From: Pseudomonas sp. GM49 | GTDB lineage: Bacteria > Pseudomonadota > Gammaproteobacteria > Pseudomonadales > Pseudomonadaceae | NCBI RefSeq assembly: GCF_000282355.1 | Contig: NZ_AKJL01000116.1 | Coordinates: forward strand, 1-59,541 | Length of the DNA: 59,541 nt | Reading direction: 5' to 3' | Part shown: piece by piece, positions 8,669 to 19,086 of the stretch | How positions within the stretch are numbered: the first letter of the stretch is position 1 | How the letters are laid out: each line of letters begins with the position of its first letter | The notes under the pieces: model-generated | Told to the model about the DNA's origin: nothing | Database searches by the model: none | What the model saw: only the letters and a program-made list of their open reading frames with translations | Position numbers and translations under genes: made by a program

Positions 8669-9307
8669 ATGCCCATCCATGAGATCCGCCACCCGCTGAT
8701 CCGTCATAAACTTGGCCTTATGCGCCGTGCAGACATCAGCACGAAGAATTTCCGTGAGCTCGCTCAGGAAGTCGGCGCCCTGCTGACCTATGAAGCTACC
8801 AAAGACCTGCCGCTGGAAGCCTACGATATCGAAGGCTGGTGCGGCACCGTATCGGTCGAGAAGATCGCCGGCAAGAAGATTACTGTAGTACCAATCCTGC
8901 GGGCCGGCATCGGCATGCTCGAAGGCGTGCTCAGCCTGATCCCGGGCGCCAAGGTCAGCGCCGTGGGTGTGGCCCGTAACGAGGAAACCCTCGAGGCCCA
9001 CACCTACCTTGAGAAGCTGGTACCGGAAATCGACGAACGCCTGGCCATGATCATCGACCCGATGCTCGCCACCGGCGGCTCGATGGTTGCCACCATCGAC
9101 CTGCTGAAAAAGGCCGGGTGCAAGGACATCCGCGCCATGGTGCTGGTCGCTGCGCCAGAAGGCATCGCTGCGGTCGAGAAGGCTCACCCGGACGTGATCA
9201 TCTACACCGCTTCGATTGATCAAAAACTGAACGAACATGGTTACATCATCCCAGGGCTGGGCGATGCCGGTGACAAGATCTTCGGCACCAAGCAGAAGGA
9301 CGCGTGA
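8669..9307 (+). CDS. upp: Uracil phosphoribosyltransferase
   Basis: 212-aa enzyme converting uracil plus PRPP to UMP. Starts [19 protein letters not shown], a hallmark of Upp; PRPP loop [13 protein letters not shown] at about 128-140; uracil-binding C-terminus [17 protein letters not shown]. Forms an operon with the uracil permease gene whose start lies within 3 bp of the upp stop codon, so uptake and capture of uracil are co-expressed. Confidence 0.96.
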   Translation: MPIHEIRHPLIRHKLGLMRRADISTKNFRELAQEVGALLTYEATKDLPLEAYDIEGWCGTVSVEKIAGKKITVVPILRAGIGMLEGVLSLIPGAKVSAVGVARNEETLEAHTYLEKLVPEIDERLAMIIDPMLATGGSMVATIDLLKKAGCKDIRAMVLVAAPEGIAAVEKAHPDVIIYTASIDQKLNEHGYIIPGLGDAGDKIFGTKQKDA

Positions 9308-9309
9308 CC

Positions 9310-10584
9310 ATGCAGCAAGAGTTCAACGATCCGCTCTGGCGCACGGTGCTGTCGGGTGCACAGATGCTGTTCGTGGCCTTCGGCGCCCTGGTGTTGATGC
9401 CGCTGATTACCGGTCTCGACCCGAACGTGGCGCTATTCACGGCCGGCCTGGGGACGATCCTGTTCCAGATCGTCACCGGGCGTCAGGTGCCGGTGTTCCT
9501 GGCATCGAGCTTTGCCTTCATCACCCCGATCATTCTCGCCAAGGGCCAATTTGGTCTGGCCGCGACCATGGGCGGCGTGATGGCGGCGGGTTTCGTCTAC
9601 ACCTTCCTCGGCCTCGCGGTGAAGATCAAAGGCACCGGGTTCATTGACCGCCTGCTGCCGCCGGTGGTGATCGGGCCGGTGATCATCTCGATTGGCCTGG
9701 CCATGGCGCCGATTGCCGCCAACATGGCCATGGGCAAGGCCGGCGACGGCAGCGAATTGATTCATTACCAGACGGCGATGTTGATCTCGATGCCCGCGCT
9801 GCTCACCACACTGATCGTTGCGGTTTTCGGCAAGGGAATCTTCCGCCTGGTGCCGATCATCTCCGGTGTGCTGGTCGGTTTCGGCATGTCGTTCTACTTC
9901 GGCGTGGTTGATACCGCGAAGATTGCTGCGGCACCGTGGTTCGCGATTCCGAACTTCACGGCACCGGAATTCAACTGGCAGGCGATTCTGTTCATCGTTC
10001 CGGTGGCCCTGGCCCCGGCCATCGAACACATCGGCGGCGTGATTGCCGTAGGTAGCGTGACCGGTCGCGATTACCTGAAGAAGCCCGGCCTGCACCGCAC
10101 CCTGCTCGGCGACGGCATAGCCACCACGGCGGCTGGTCTGTTCGGCGGCCCGCCCAACACCACCTACGCCGAAGTGACCGGCGCGGTCATGCTGACCAAG
10201 AACTACAACCCGAAAATCATGACCTGGGCGGCGATCTTCGCCATCAGTCTGGCGTTCATCGGCAAGTTCGGCGCACTGCTGCAAAGCATTCCGGTGCCGG
10301 TGATGGGCGGGATTCTGTGCCTGTTGTTCGGTTCGATTGCGGCGGTGGGAATGAACACGCTGATTCGCCACAAGATCGATCTGGGCGAGGCGCGCAATCT
10401 GGTGATTGTTTCGGTGACCCTGGTGTTCGGGATCGGCGGCGTGCTGATCGGCACTGGCACCGGGCCGGACGATTTCGGCCTCAAGGGCATCGCGCTGTGC
10501 GCGGTGGTGGCGATTGGCTTGAACCTGATCCTGCCGGGTAATGACAGCTGGAAGCACAAGAAGGCGAATGAGCCGCTGATCTAA
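9310..10584 (+). CDS. uraA: Uracil permease (NCS2 family)
   Basis: 424-aa inner-membrane nucleobase:proton symporter with about 12-14 hydrophobic segments. Family marks: ASSFAFITPI (TM3), the central PVALAPAIEHIGG with the substrate-binding Glu (about residue 240), and GGPPNTTYAEVTGA (TM10). ATG at 9310 is preferred over GTG at 9304 because AGAAGGA ends 9 bases before the ATG. Directly downstream of upp with which it works: UraA imports uracil and Upp traps it as UMP. PAO1 PA4647. Confidence 0.93.
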   Translation: MQQEFNDPLWRTVLSGAQMLFVAFGALVLMPLITGLDPNVALFTAGLGTILFQIVTGRQVPVFLASSFAFITPIILAKGQFGLAATMGGVMAAGFVYTFLGLAVKIKGTGFIDRLLPPVVIGPVIISIGLAMAPIAANMAMGKAGDGSELIHYQTAMLISMPALLTTLIVAVFGKGIFRLVPIISGVLVGFGMSFYFGVVDTAKIAAAPWFAIPNFTAPEFNWQAILFIVPVALAPAIEHIGGVIAVGSVTGRDYLKKPGLHRTLLGDGIATTAAGLFGGPPNTTYAEVTGAVMLTKNYNPKIMTWAAIFAISLAFIGKFGALLQSIPVPVMGGILCLLFGSIAAVGMNTLIRHKIDLGEARNLVIVSVTLVFGIGGVLIGTGTGPDDFGLKGIALCAVVAIGLNLILPGNDSWKHKKANEPLI

Positions 10585-10601
10585 AGCATCACACAATACC
10601 G

Positions 10602-10734
10602 TGTGGCGAGGGGGCTTGCCCCCGTTGGGTTGCGAAGCGACCCTAAATCCTTCGACCGCGAATCACCTGACAGACCGCGTTCGCTGGATTTACGACTGCT
10701 TCGCAGCCGAACGGGGGCAAGCCCCCTCGCCACA
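10602..10734. repeat. Inverted repeat of a second REP class
   Basis: A 25-bp arm beginning TGTGGCGAGGGGGCTTGCCC at 10602 is a perfect inverted copy of the arm at 10710-10734; each arm carries an internal GGGGGCTTGCCCCC hairpin. The 83-base centre is not repeated elsewhere in this window. Sits between the convergent uraA and hemH genes. Confidence 0.9.
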
Positions 10735-10762
10735 ACAGCCCCTCAACCCACAGCTTGTATGC

Positions 10763-11785
10763 CTACAATGCAATCGGTGCCCTTTCACACAAAGTCGCCA
10801 ACGCCCGCGCCCAATGCGGGTCATCGTTGAGGCACGGCACCAGCACCAGATCCTCGCCCCCCGCCTCGCGGAATTGTTCTTTGCCGCGATCACCGATCTC
10901 TTCCAGTGTCTCGATGCAATCGGCAACGAATGCCGGGCACATCACCAGAATCTTTTTCACGCCGCTTTTGGCCAACTCATCGAGGCGCGCTTCGGTGTAG
11001 GGTTCGATCCATTTGGCACGCCCCAGGCGCGACTGGAACGACACAGACCACTTGCCCTCCGGCAGCCCCATGCGCTTGGCGACCTCTGCCGCCGTACGCA
11101 GGCATTGGCCGCGATAACAGGTGGCGACCACCTCCGGCGGTGCCCCGGCGCAGCAATCACCGCCACCCTCGAAGCTGTGACCAGGGTTGAGCTTCTTCAG
11201 ATGCCGTTCCGGCAAGCCGTGAAAGCTCATCAGCAAGTGATCGAAATCCTGCTCCAGATAGGGCCTGGTCGTGGCCGCCAGTGCATCGAGGTATTCAGGT
11301 TGATCGTAGAACGGCTGGAGCACCGACAACTGCACGTCGAGGCTCTTCTCGCGCACGACCCGTTTGGCTTCCTCTATGACCGTGGTGGTGGTGCTGTCGG
11401 CGAACTGTGGATAAAGCGGTGCCAGGGTTATCCGCTTGTGCCCCGCCGCAGCCATGCGAACCAGTGACGATTCAATCGACGGCTCACCGTAGCGCATCGC
11501 CAACTCGACCGGGCCATGCTGCCACTGGCCGGCCATGGCTTGTTGCAAGCGACGGCTGAGCACCACCAGCGGCGAGCCCTCGTCCCACCAGATCGAAGCA
11601 TATGCATGGGCCGACTGCTCGGGACGCTTGATCAGGATCAGCGACACCAGCAGACGCCGCACCGGCCATGGCAGGTCGATCACGTACGGGTCCATCAGAA
11701 ATTGATTGAGGTAGCTGCGCACATCCGCCACCGAGGTGGAGGCAGGTGAACCCAGGTTGACCAGAAGCAACGCGTGATCGGTCAT
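10763..11785 (-). CDS. hemH: Ferrochelatase
   Basis: 340-aa enzyme inserting Fe(II) into protoporphyrin IX, the last step of haem synthesis. N-terminus [36 protein letters not shown] is classic HemH; the catalytic His lies in [14 protein letters not shown] (about residues 190-203) and a conserved Glu in [15 protein letters not shown]. Cys pairs around [21 protein letters not shown] are present. Encoded 13 bp after the TIGR01777 gene on the same strand, probably one operon. PAO1 PA4655. Confidence 0.95.
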   Translation of the reverse strand: MTDHALLLVNLGSPASTSVADVRSYLNQFLMDPYVIDLPWPVRRLLVSLILIKRPEQSAHAYASIWWDEGSPLVVLSRRLQQAMAGQWQHGPVELAMRYGEPSIESSLVRMAAAGHKRITLAPLYPQFADSTTTTVIEEAKRVVREKSLDVQLSVLQPFYDQPEYLDALAATTRPYLEQDFDHLLMSFHGLPERHLKKLNPGHSFEGGGDCCAGAPPEVVATCYRGQCLRTAAEVAKRMGLPEGKWSVSFQSRLGRAKWIEPYTEARLDELAKSGVKKILVMCPAFVADCIETLEEIGDRGKEQFREAGGEDLVLVPCLNDDPHWARALATLCERAPIAL

Positions 11786-11798
11786 GCAACGTCCTATT

Positions 11799-12701
11799 TC
11801 AAAGGCGACCGGACAGATCGTCCAGAGCCGCGCGCAAATCCGTGAACTTAAAAGTGAAACCAGCCTGTAACAAACGCACCGGGGTGGCCCGTTGGCCGCC
11901 GAGCAACAACAGCGACAACTCGCCCAACCCCACCTTCAATGCAAAGGCCGGCATCGGCATGAACGCCGGGCGATGCAGCACGCTGCCCAACGCCGTGGCA
12001 AACTCGCGGTTGCGCACCGGTTTGGGCGCGCACGCATTATAGGGACCGCTGCCTTCGTTGCGATGCAGAAGAAAATCAATCAGGGCGATTTGATCGTCGA
12101 TATGAATCCAAGGCATCCACTGCCGGCCGTTGCCGATCGGCCCTCCCAGGCCCAGTTTGAACGGCAATAACAGCCGCGACAAAAAGCCGCCCTCTGCCGA
12201 CAGCACCAACCCGGTTCGAATGAGGATGACGCGAATGCCCAGCGTTTCAGCCCGCTGTGCAGTCTCTTCCCAGGCGATGCATAACTGGCTGGCGAAATCT
12301 TCGCTGACTGGCCCCGAGTCCTCGGTCAGTTCGCGCTCGCCACCGTCGCCATACCAGCCGACAGCCGAACCGGAAATCAAGACCCGTGGTTTCTGCTCGC
12401 GACTTTCAAGCCACGTCAGCAAGGTTTCAGTCAGCGTGATCCGGCTGCTCCACAACAAGGCTCTACGCTTGTGAGTCCAGGGCCGGTCGGCAATCGGCGC
12501 TCCGGCCAGATTGACGATTGCATCCACCGGCTCCTGCCCCAGATCCTCCAGCCGGGCAACTCCACGCACTTGGGCACCACATGTTTTCGCGACTTTTTCA
12601 GGCTTGCGACTCCAGACTGTCAGGCGATGTCCCTGGCCCAACCAGTGCTGGCAGAGCTGACGTCCTATCAAACCAGTACCGCCGGTCAGCAATATGTGCA
12701 T
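11799..12701 (-). CDS. TIGR01777 family NAD-epimerase-like protein
   Basis: 300-aa SDR-type protein (extended SDR, YfcH-like). The Rossmann motif [19 protein letters not shown] is at residues 3-21 (GGTGLIG), followed by the family-specific [22 protein letters not shown] (about 58-80), [20 protein letters not shown], and a C-terminal DUF1731 region ([26 protein letters not shown]). Substrate unknown. Upstream of hemH in the same orientation and divergent from the FAD oxidoreductase of the light cluster. PAO1 PA4656. Confidence 0.88.
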   Translation of the reverse strand: MHILLTGGTGLIGRQLCQHWLGQGHRLTVWSRKPEKVAKTCGAQVRGVARLEDLGQEPVDAIVNLAGAPIADRPWTHKRRALLWSSRITLTETLLTWLESREQKPRVLISGSAVGWYGDGGERELTEDSGPVSEDFASQLCIAWEETAQRAETLGIRVILIRTGLVLSAEGGFLSRLLLPFKLGLGGPIGNGRQWMPWIHIDDQIALIDFLLHRNEGSGPYNACAPKPVRNREFATALGSVLHRPAFMPMPAFALKVGLGELSLLLLGGQRATPVRLLQAGFTFKFTDLRAALDDLSGRL

Positions 12702-12822
12702 GACTTCTTCCTCGCGTGGCGTTTTACCTTGTCCATTAGTCTATTTTTATAAGCAGGGATCTTTGGTATCGAACAGGCTCTATGTTTAACAATAGGCCAA
12801 GCTGTCAGAACGAGAACGCTAA

Positions 12823-13884
<1,062 letters not shown>

Positions 13885-13942
13885 AAGCACCAACTCGAGC
13901 ACATCGCTGCTGTCGCCATGGACAGCAGCCCGCCACAAAACT

Positions 13943-13998
13943 TATACACAGCATTTGACTTGTACAACTTCGAACCTATGATGAAGTTATCTTGTACA
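13943..13998 (+). promoter_or_regulatory. LitR/MerR-type operator and promoter of the DUF1722-merR-phrB operon
   Basis: TATACA (13943-13948), 12 bases, TGTACA (13961-13966), with another TGTACA at 13993-13998. A good sigma-70 promoter is embedded: TTGACT (13955-13960), 16 bases, TATGAT (13977-13982). The operator covers the -35 element, a geometry that fits repression by the MerR-type protein encoded two genes downstream. Same operator architecture as at 12827. Confidence 0.78.
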
Positions 13999-14038
13999 GA
14001 CTCGACCCTCTGCACAGGTTCAGATTCGAGGTGCTCCG

Positions 14039-14623
14039 ATGCCCCATGCCCCCGCCAAACAGAAAATAGCCATCAACGCCTGCCTCTTTCACCCGGACTT
14101 GCCGGTGGAGGAAGACGGTCGGCTCAACGATCCAGTGCTGCGGGAAAACTTCCTCACCCGCGTGTTCGCCTACAGTGCCTGGCAGCAGCTACGCCAGGAA
14201 GGCCTGACCCGGCGCGGTCTCATTGACTTTCACTCGCGCTACAAATACCTGCTGATGGCCCACAACCCGGTGCAATACAAGACCCTGGGCCACTTGCTGG
14301 GCAACATGGGTCATACCGATCCGCAGGAACTCGGCCCCCGCTATTTCAGCGAATTGATGTCGGCGCTGAAAAAATGCGCCACCCGCCGGACCCACACCAA
14401 CGTCCTGCAACACCTCAGTGGCTACCTGAAACAGGCCATCAGCCATGAAGAAAAGCAGGAAGTGCAGCACGTGATCAGCCAGTACCGCCTGGGCATCGTG
14501 CCGCTGGTGGTGCCGCTGACGCTGCTCAAACATCACTTTCGCCAACACCCCGATCCGTACATCGCACAGCAGGTCTACCTGCAACCGCACCCGGAAAACC
14601 TCAGCCTGCAAAACTCCATTTGA
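14039..14623 (+). CDS. DUF1722 (YbgA-type) protein with a collapsed DUF523 N-terminus
   Basis: 194-aa protein. Residues about 45-165 form the DUF1722 domain (FHSRYKYLLMAHNPVQYKTLG...TNVLQHLSGYLKQAIS), the YbgA type found beside photolyase genes in many bacteria. Usual Pseudomonas members that I know are DUF523-DUF1722 fusions of about 310-320 aa. Here KIAINACLF (about 9-17) resembles the DUF523 start and EEDGRLNDPVLRENFLTRVFAY (about 24-45) its end, with the middle missing. It is first in the operon with merR and phrB; its stop overlaps the next start as TGATG. Function unknown; a role in photoproduct or thiouridine metabolism is speculation. Confidence 0.82.
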   Translation: MPHAPAKQKIAINACLFHPDLPVEEDGRLNDPVLRENFLTRVFAYSAWQQLRQEGLTRRGLIDFHSRYKYLLMAHNPVQYKTLGHLLGNMGHTDPQELGPRYFSELMSALKKCATRRTHTNVLQHLSGYLKQAISHEEKQEVQHVISQYRLGIVPLVVPLTLLKHHFRQHPDPYIAQQVYLQPHPENLSLQNSI

Positions 14624-15564
14624 TGAAAAAAACACTCGACACCAGCGCCCGGGAAGACCTCGGCGATGACTTTAAAAAGGCGTTGGACGAAGGCTGGCTG
14701 CCGATCCGTGAAGTGGCGCGGCTAACCGGCGTCAATGCCGTGACCCTGCGCGCCTGGGAGCGGCGCTACGGCCTGATCGTGCCGCAACGCACACCCAAGG
14801 GGCACCGGTTGTTTTCGGCCGACCATGTACAACGCATCCAGAGCATCCTCACCTGGCTCAACCGTGGCGTTGCCGTCAGCCAGGTCAAGCCATTGCTCGA
14901 CACACCGCAAACCTTCAGCAAGTCCGTCGACAACGATTGGCACGCCTTGCTGCAAACGTTGCTGCAGGCGGTCAGAGGACTGCAGGAGCGCTCTCTGGAT
15001 GACAGCGTCAATCAGGCGATGGCGCTGTATCCGCCGCGAACCCTGTGCGCGCAATTGCTGATGCCTTTGCTGGCCGCTCTGGAGCAACGCTGGCAAGGCC
15101 AATTCGGTGCGCAGATGGAGCGGGTGTTTTTTTGTGCCTGGCTGCGCAGCAAATTCGGAGCACGCATCTACCATAACAATCGTCAGTTGCGCACCGCGCC
15201 GCTGCTGCTGATCAACCACTCAGACCTGCCCGTGGAGCCCCATCTTTGGCTCACGGCCTGGCTGATCAGCAGTGCCGATTGCCCGGTGGAGGTCTTCGAC
15301 TGGCCGCTGCCTGTCGGCGAACTGACATTGGCGGTCGAACTGCTACAACCCCGTGGCGTTCTGCTGTACTCCAGCAAGGCCATGAACCTGGTGCAACTGG
15401 CGAAACTTTTCAAAGGCGTCAGTTGCCCAAAAATGATTGCCGGACCAACGGTATGCATCCACCACGCCGAGTTATCCGCAAGTACTACCGGGATCGCTGA
15501 TTTGTACCTGGCCGAGGATCCATTGTCGGCACATCAGGCACTCGTTCAGCGCGGGCTGATTTAA
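14623..15564 (+). CDS. MerR-family regulator, LitR/CarH-like
   Basis: 313-aa regulator. N-terminal MerR winged helix: WLPIREVARLTGVNAVTLRAW then ERRYGLIVPQRTPKGHRLF (residues about 25-65). The middle helical region (about 100-180) and C-terminal Rossmann-like domain (about 192-310) resemble the B12-binding module of CarH/LitR. The cobalamin motif ExHxxG reads E-P-H-L-W-L at 205-210: Glu and His are kept but the Gly is lost, as expected for class II LitR that does not bind B12. ATG at 14623 overlaps the previous stop (TGATG), implying translational coupling. It is encoded inside the operon it probably represses, next to phrB. Confidence 0.85.
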   Translation: MKKTLDTSAREDLGDDFKKALDEGWLPIREVARLTGVNAVTLRAWERRYGLIVPQRTPKGHRLFSADHVQRIQSILTWLNRGVAVSQVKPLLDTPQTFSKSVDNDWHALLQTLLQAVRGLQERSLDDSVNQAMALYPPRTLCAQLLMPLLAALEQRWQGQFGAQMERVFFCAWLRSKFGARIYHNNRQLRTAPLLLINHSDLPVEPHLWLTAWLISSADCPVEVFDWPLPVGELTLAVELLQPRGVLLYSSKAMNLVQLAKLFKGVSCPKMIAGPTVCIHHAELSASTTGIADLYLAEDPLSAHQALVQRGLI

Positions 15565-15585
15565 ATGAATCGCGTGGATACCAAA

Positions 15586-17028
15586 ATGCAATTGATCTGG
15601 CTGCGCAGCGACTTGCGCCTGAATGACAACACCGCCCTCTCGGCCGCCGCGGCTCGCGGCCCGTGCGTGGCGGTCTATCTACTGAGCCCGGAACAATGGC
15701 TGGAACACGACGATGCGCCCTGCAAAGTGGACTTCTGGCTGCGCAACCTGCGCGAGTTGAGCCGCGAATTGGGTCAACTGAACATTCCCCTGCTGATCCG
15801 CCAGGCACCTCGCTGGGATGACGCGCCAACGGTGTTGCTGAACCTGTGCCGACAGTGGCAGGTCGACGCGCTGTACCTCAACGAAGAGTACGGCATCCAT
15901 GAATCCCGTCGCGATGCAGCGGTCGCCCGAACGCTAAGGGCCGAAGGCATCGAGGTTCGCCGCTACCTCGATCAGTTGCTGTTCCAGCCCGGGAGCGTGC
16001 TGACCCGGTCCGGCACTTACTTTCAGGTCTTCAGCCAGTTCCGCAAAGTCTGTTACGAACGACTTCACCACTCGCTACCCAGCCTGGTACGCGCACCGCA
16101 GAAACAAGCGCCGCTGAACATTGCCAGCGATGCGATCCCCTCGAGTGTCGACGGTTTCGCAACGCCCGGTGACAACCTGCGCAGCCTGTGGCCGGCGGGC
16201 GAAGCGCAAGCCCGAGATCGCCTCGACAGCTTTAGCGATGCGCAGATCGACCACTACCAAAGCGAACGCGATTTCCCGGCGAAGCCAGGCACCAGTCAGC
16301 TTTCGGCCTATCTCGCCGCCGGGGTGATCTCCGCTCGCCAATGCCTGCGCGCGGCCCTGCACAGCAATCAAGGCGAATTCGAAAGCGGCAACACCGGTGC
16401 CGTCACCTGGATCAACGAACTGCTGTGGCGCGAGTTCTACAAACACATCCTGGTGGGCTACCCACGGGTTTCCCGGCACCGCGCGTTTCGCCCGGAAACC
16501 GAAGCGCTAGCCTGGCGCAACGCCCCCGAAGAACTTGCCGCCTGGCAACAGGCACGCACCGGCTTGCCGATCATCGACGCCGCCATGCGCCAACTGCTGG
16601 CCACCGGCTGGATGCACAACCGCCTGCGCATGGTGGTAGCAATGTTCCTGACCAAAAACCTGCTGATCGACTGGCGCGAAGGTGAACGCTTTTTCATGCG
16701 TCACCTGATCGATGGCGACCTGGCGGCGAACAATGGTGGCTGGCAGTGGAGTTCCTCCACCGGCACCGACTCGGTGCCGTACTTCCGGATTTTCAACCCG
16801 TTGAGCCAGTCGGAAAAATTCGATCCCGAAGGCGTGTTCATCAAGCAATGGCTGCCTGAACTGGCCGGGCTGAATAAAAAACAAGTGCACAACCCCGCCA
16901 ATCTCGGTGGCCTTTTCGGTGGTGTGGATTACCCCTCACCGATCGTCGACTTGAGTACCTCCCGTACGCGCGCGTTGGCGGCATTCAAAAATCTGCCGTC
17001 ACGGCAATACACCGCCGTTGGGTCATGA
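15586..17028 (+). CDS. phrB: Deoxyribodipyrimidine photolyase (CPD photolyase)
   Basis: 480-aa light-dependent DNA repair enzyme that splits cyclobutane pyrimidine dimers using reduced FAD and an antenna pigment. N-terminal antenna domain starts MQLIWLRSDLRLNDN; FAD domain carries LPIIDAAMRQLLATGWMHNR (about 325-344) and DLAANNGGWQWSSSTGTD (about 378-395). The ATG at 15586 gives the usual N-terminus; an in-frame ATG at 15565 right after the merR stop would add seven residues. Last gene in the DUF1722-merR-phrB operon, hence probably light-induced. PAO1 phr equivalent. Confidence 0.95.
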   Translation: MQLIWLRSDLRLNDNTALSAAAARGPCVAVYLLSPEQWLEHDDAPCKVDFWLRNLRELSRELGQLNIPLLIRQAPRWDDAPTVLLNLCRQWQVDALYLNEEYGIHESRRDAAVARTLRAEGIEVRRYLDQLLFQPGSVLTRSGTYFQVFSQFRKVCYERLHHSLPSLVRAPQKQAPLNIASDAIPSSVDGFATPGDNLRSLWPAGEAQARDRLDSFSDAQIDHYQSERDFPAKPGTSQLSAYLAAGVISARQCLRAALHSNQGEFESGNTGAVTWINELLWREFYKHILVGYPRVSRHRAFRPETEALAWRNAPEELAAWQQARTGLPIIDAAMRQLLATGWMHNRLRMVVAMFLTKNLLIDWREGERFFMRHLIDGDLAANNGGWQWSSSTGTDSVPYFRIFNPLSQSEKFDPEGVFIKQWLPELAGLNKKQVHNPANLGGLFGGVDYPSPIVDLSTSRTRALAAFKNLPSRQYTAVGS

Positions 17029-17125
17029 GTGACCGCCACCGGGATCACTGCGATACCGGGGCACTGCTTAATGAACATTTACCCGTATTGGGCCGGACAA
17101 TGGCCTGGCTGAAAAGGAGATTGGG

Positions 17126-17908
17126 ATGAGCCGTACACTCTCACGACGATACTGGCTGACCGGCGCCAGCAGCGGCATCGGTGCCGCCCTGGCTGAAGAA
17201 ATCCTGAAAACCGGTGCGCACCTGGCCGTCAGTTCGCGCTCGGTAGCGCAGTTGAAAGTCTTGTCGCAACGCTATCCGGGGCAGGTGCTGGTGGTGGCCG
17301 GTGACTTGACCAACAGCCAGACCGTGCGCGAAATCGGCGAGCAGATTGCCGAGGACTGGGGCTCGCTGGACTCCGTGATACTCAACGCCGGTACCTGCGA
17401 GTACGTGGACGCCAAGCAATTCGATGCATCGATTGTCGAGCATGTGGTGCGCACCAACCTGTTGGCCAGCAGCTATTGCATCGAAGCCGCCCTGCCCTTG
17501 CTGCGGGCCGGCACCGCACCGCATATGGTGGCCATGGCCAGTACGGTGACTTACCTGCCGCTGCCCAGGGCAGAAGCCTACGGCGCCTCGAAGGCCGGGC
17601 TGCGTTATCTGTTCGAATCCCTGCGTATCGACCTGGCCCCCGAAGGCATAGAGCTCACGGTGGTCAGCCCCGGGGGTTTCGAAACGCCGCTGACGGCGAA
17701 CAACGACTTCCCCATGCCCTTGAGCTGGCCGGTGGAGAAAGCTGCGCGGCACATCTTCGAAAAACTCAAGGACCGCCCGCTGGAAATCGCTTTCCCGGCC
17801 GCCTTCATGGCCGCCCTCTGGCCGCTCTCCAAACTGCCGGAACAAGTGAAACTGGAGATCGGCAAGCGTATGGTGCGCAGCCAGCCACCCATCAAGGATC
17901 AACCGTAA
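17126..17908 (+). CDS. SDR family NAD(P)-dependent oxidoreductase
   Basis: 260-aa classical short-chain dehydrogenase. Cofactor motif TGASSGIG at residues 12-19, NAG-type motif LNAG near 89, catalytic Ser in ASTVTYLP and Tyr-x3-Lys in AYGASKAG (about 152-159), then SPGGFETPLT. Strong AAGGAG lies about 9 bases before the ATG at 17126. It lies 97 bp after phrB on the same strand; in related Pseudomonas such an SDR accompanies the photolyase cluster, so cotranscription is possible. No TGTACA operator precedes it. Substrate unknown. Confidence 0.88.
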   Translation: MSRTLSRRYWLTGASSGIGAALAEEILKTGAHLAVSSRSVAQLKVLSQRYPGQVLVVAGDLTNSQTVREIGEQIAEDWGSLDSVILNAGTCEYVDAKQFDASIVEHVVRTNLLASSYCIEAALPLLRAGTAPHMVAMASTVTYLPLPRAEAYGASKAGLRYLFESLRIDLAPEGIELTVVSPGGFETPLTANNDFPMPLSWPVEKAARHIFEKLKDRPLEIAFPAAFMAALWPLSKLPEQVKLEIGKRMVRSQPPIKDQP

Positions 17909-18006
17909 AAATCGCCATCTCGGCAGCGGTATCCCGGACGTTTCGATACTTGAGCGTCCGTCAGACCTTTCACACAGCACCCGGCGACTGCCTTACACTG
18001 CGCGCC

Positions 18007-18312
18007 ATGAAAACCATCCCCCATACGCAAATCGCGGAACCCGCGGTCACCTGCTCGACCTGCGCAGCCTGTTGCTGTCAGCTCGAAGTCATGCTGATCA
18101 CCGATACGGGTGTACCTGAACGGTTCATCGATACCGATGACTGGGGCGGGGAAGTGATGTTGCGCCTGGACGACGGCTGGTGTGCTGCGCTGGATCGCAA
18201 CACGATGATGTGCACCATCTACGAAAAACGCCCGCTGATTTGCCGGGAGTTTGAGATGGGCGCTCCGGAGTGCATCGACGAACGCCAGGGGATTTCGACG
18301 GCGTATCGTTAG
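18007..18312 (+). CDS. YkgJ family cysteine-cluster protein
   Basis: 101-aa protein of the YkgJ/UPF0153 type, a putative zinc- or iron-chelating family. Cysteine cluster CSTCAACCCQ (about residues 16-25), later CAALD...MCTIYEKRPLICREF (about 58-83) and a last Cys in APEC. This C-x2-C-x2-CC ... C-x5-6-RPxxCR pattern is the family signature. Starts at ATG 18007, 98 bp after the SDR gene. Function unproven; metal binding inferred from cysteines. Confidence 0.88.
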   Translation: MKTIPHTQIAEPAVTCSTCAACCCQLEVMLITDTGVPERFIDTDDWGGEVMLRLDDGWCAALDRNTMMCTIYEKRPLICREFEMGAPECIDERQGISTAYR

Positions 18313-18335
18313 TCTTGAAGCCACCCCAATACAAA

Positions 18336-18424
18336 TGTGGGAGCGGGCTTGCTCGCGAAGGCGGTGTGTCAGACAACAAGGTGTTGAATGTTCCACCGCT
18401 TTCGCGAGCAAGCCCGCTCCCACA
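18336..18424. repeat. REP doublet (REPIN)
   Basis: TGTGGGAGCGGGCTTGCTCG at 18336 and an inverted unit ending GCAAGCCCGCTCCCACA at 18424. It lies between the convergent ykgJ-type and pagL genes. Confidence 0.92.
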
Positions 18425-18443
18425 TTTAAAACAGCGTCGATGC

Positions 18444-18962
18444 TTACAACGGCAACGTGTAATGCAGCGAGTAGCTTTCTACACCGTCGTTGGAACTGGC
18501 GAGCCCGGCGTTGGAATAGTGCGTCGCACGGACCCCGACTTCATGGCCGCCGTTGAAGCGCAGGCCAAAACCGAGCCGGTCTTCAAACTGGAAAGCACTG
18601 CCGATGTTGTTGTCTTCGAGTCGGGTATTGGAGAACACCGCCACGCCAATGCCCGCTTCAACGTACGGCTTGACGTTCTGGCCGGCAAATTCGTAAACGA
18701 ATACCGGGGAGAACGACAGGCTGTTATTGCTCGAGGTCTTGTCGCCTTCCCAGTAGGTGTAGGCGCCACTCCAGTAACCGGTCACGCGACCGACGTCACT
18801 CTGCCACCAGCTCTGGTCCCAATCGAATTGCATGCCCAGTCGATACGTCATGGTCGAATCGCTGGTCTGACCAACCGCGAACTCCACACCTGCCGCCTGC
18901 GCGATAAAGGTGTGCCCCATTAGTGCGGCCGCAATCGCGGCCAAGCAGAATAGTCGCTTCAT
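18444..18962 (-). CDS. pagL: Lipid A 3-O-deacylase
   Basis: 172-aa outer-membrane beta-barrel enzyme that removes the 3-O acyl chain of lipid A. Signal peptide MKRLFCLAAIAAALMGHTFIAQA, then alternating amphipathic strands with aromatic girdles. Catalytic residues are visible: His148 and Ser150 in ATHYSNAG and Glu162 in GVESYSL, the same H-x-S then E+12 spacing as P. aeruginosa PagL. Ends in an aromatic/hydrophobic C-terminal strand (YSLHYTLPL) as barrel proteins do. In P. aeruginosa it is PhoPQ-related; no PhoP box was looked for successfully here. PAO1 PA4661 position. Confidence 0.92.
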   Translation of the reverse strand: MKRLFCLAAIAAALMGHTFIAQAAGVEFAVGQTSDSTMTYRLGMQFDWDQSWWQSDVGRVTGYWSGAYTYWEGDKTSSNNSLSFSPVFVYEFAGQNVKPYVEAGIGVAVFSNTRLEDNNIGSAFQFEDRLGFGLRFNGGHEVGVRATHYSNAGLASSNDGVESYSLHYTLPL

Positions 18963-19086
18963 TAGAAACTTCCTTTTCCGAACAATTTCGTATGGTTTTT
19001 TTGTTGCTCAGCCCTGAAAAGCTATAGAAATCGGCAATTTATCAGAAGCTCACCCCAATTTTTCGTTTGATTCCCCCGGGACTTTC

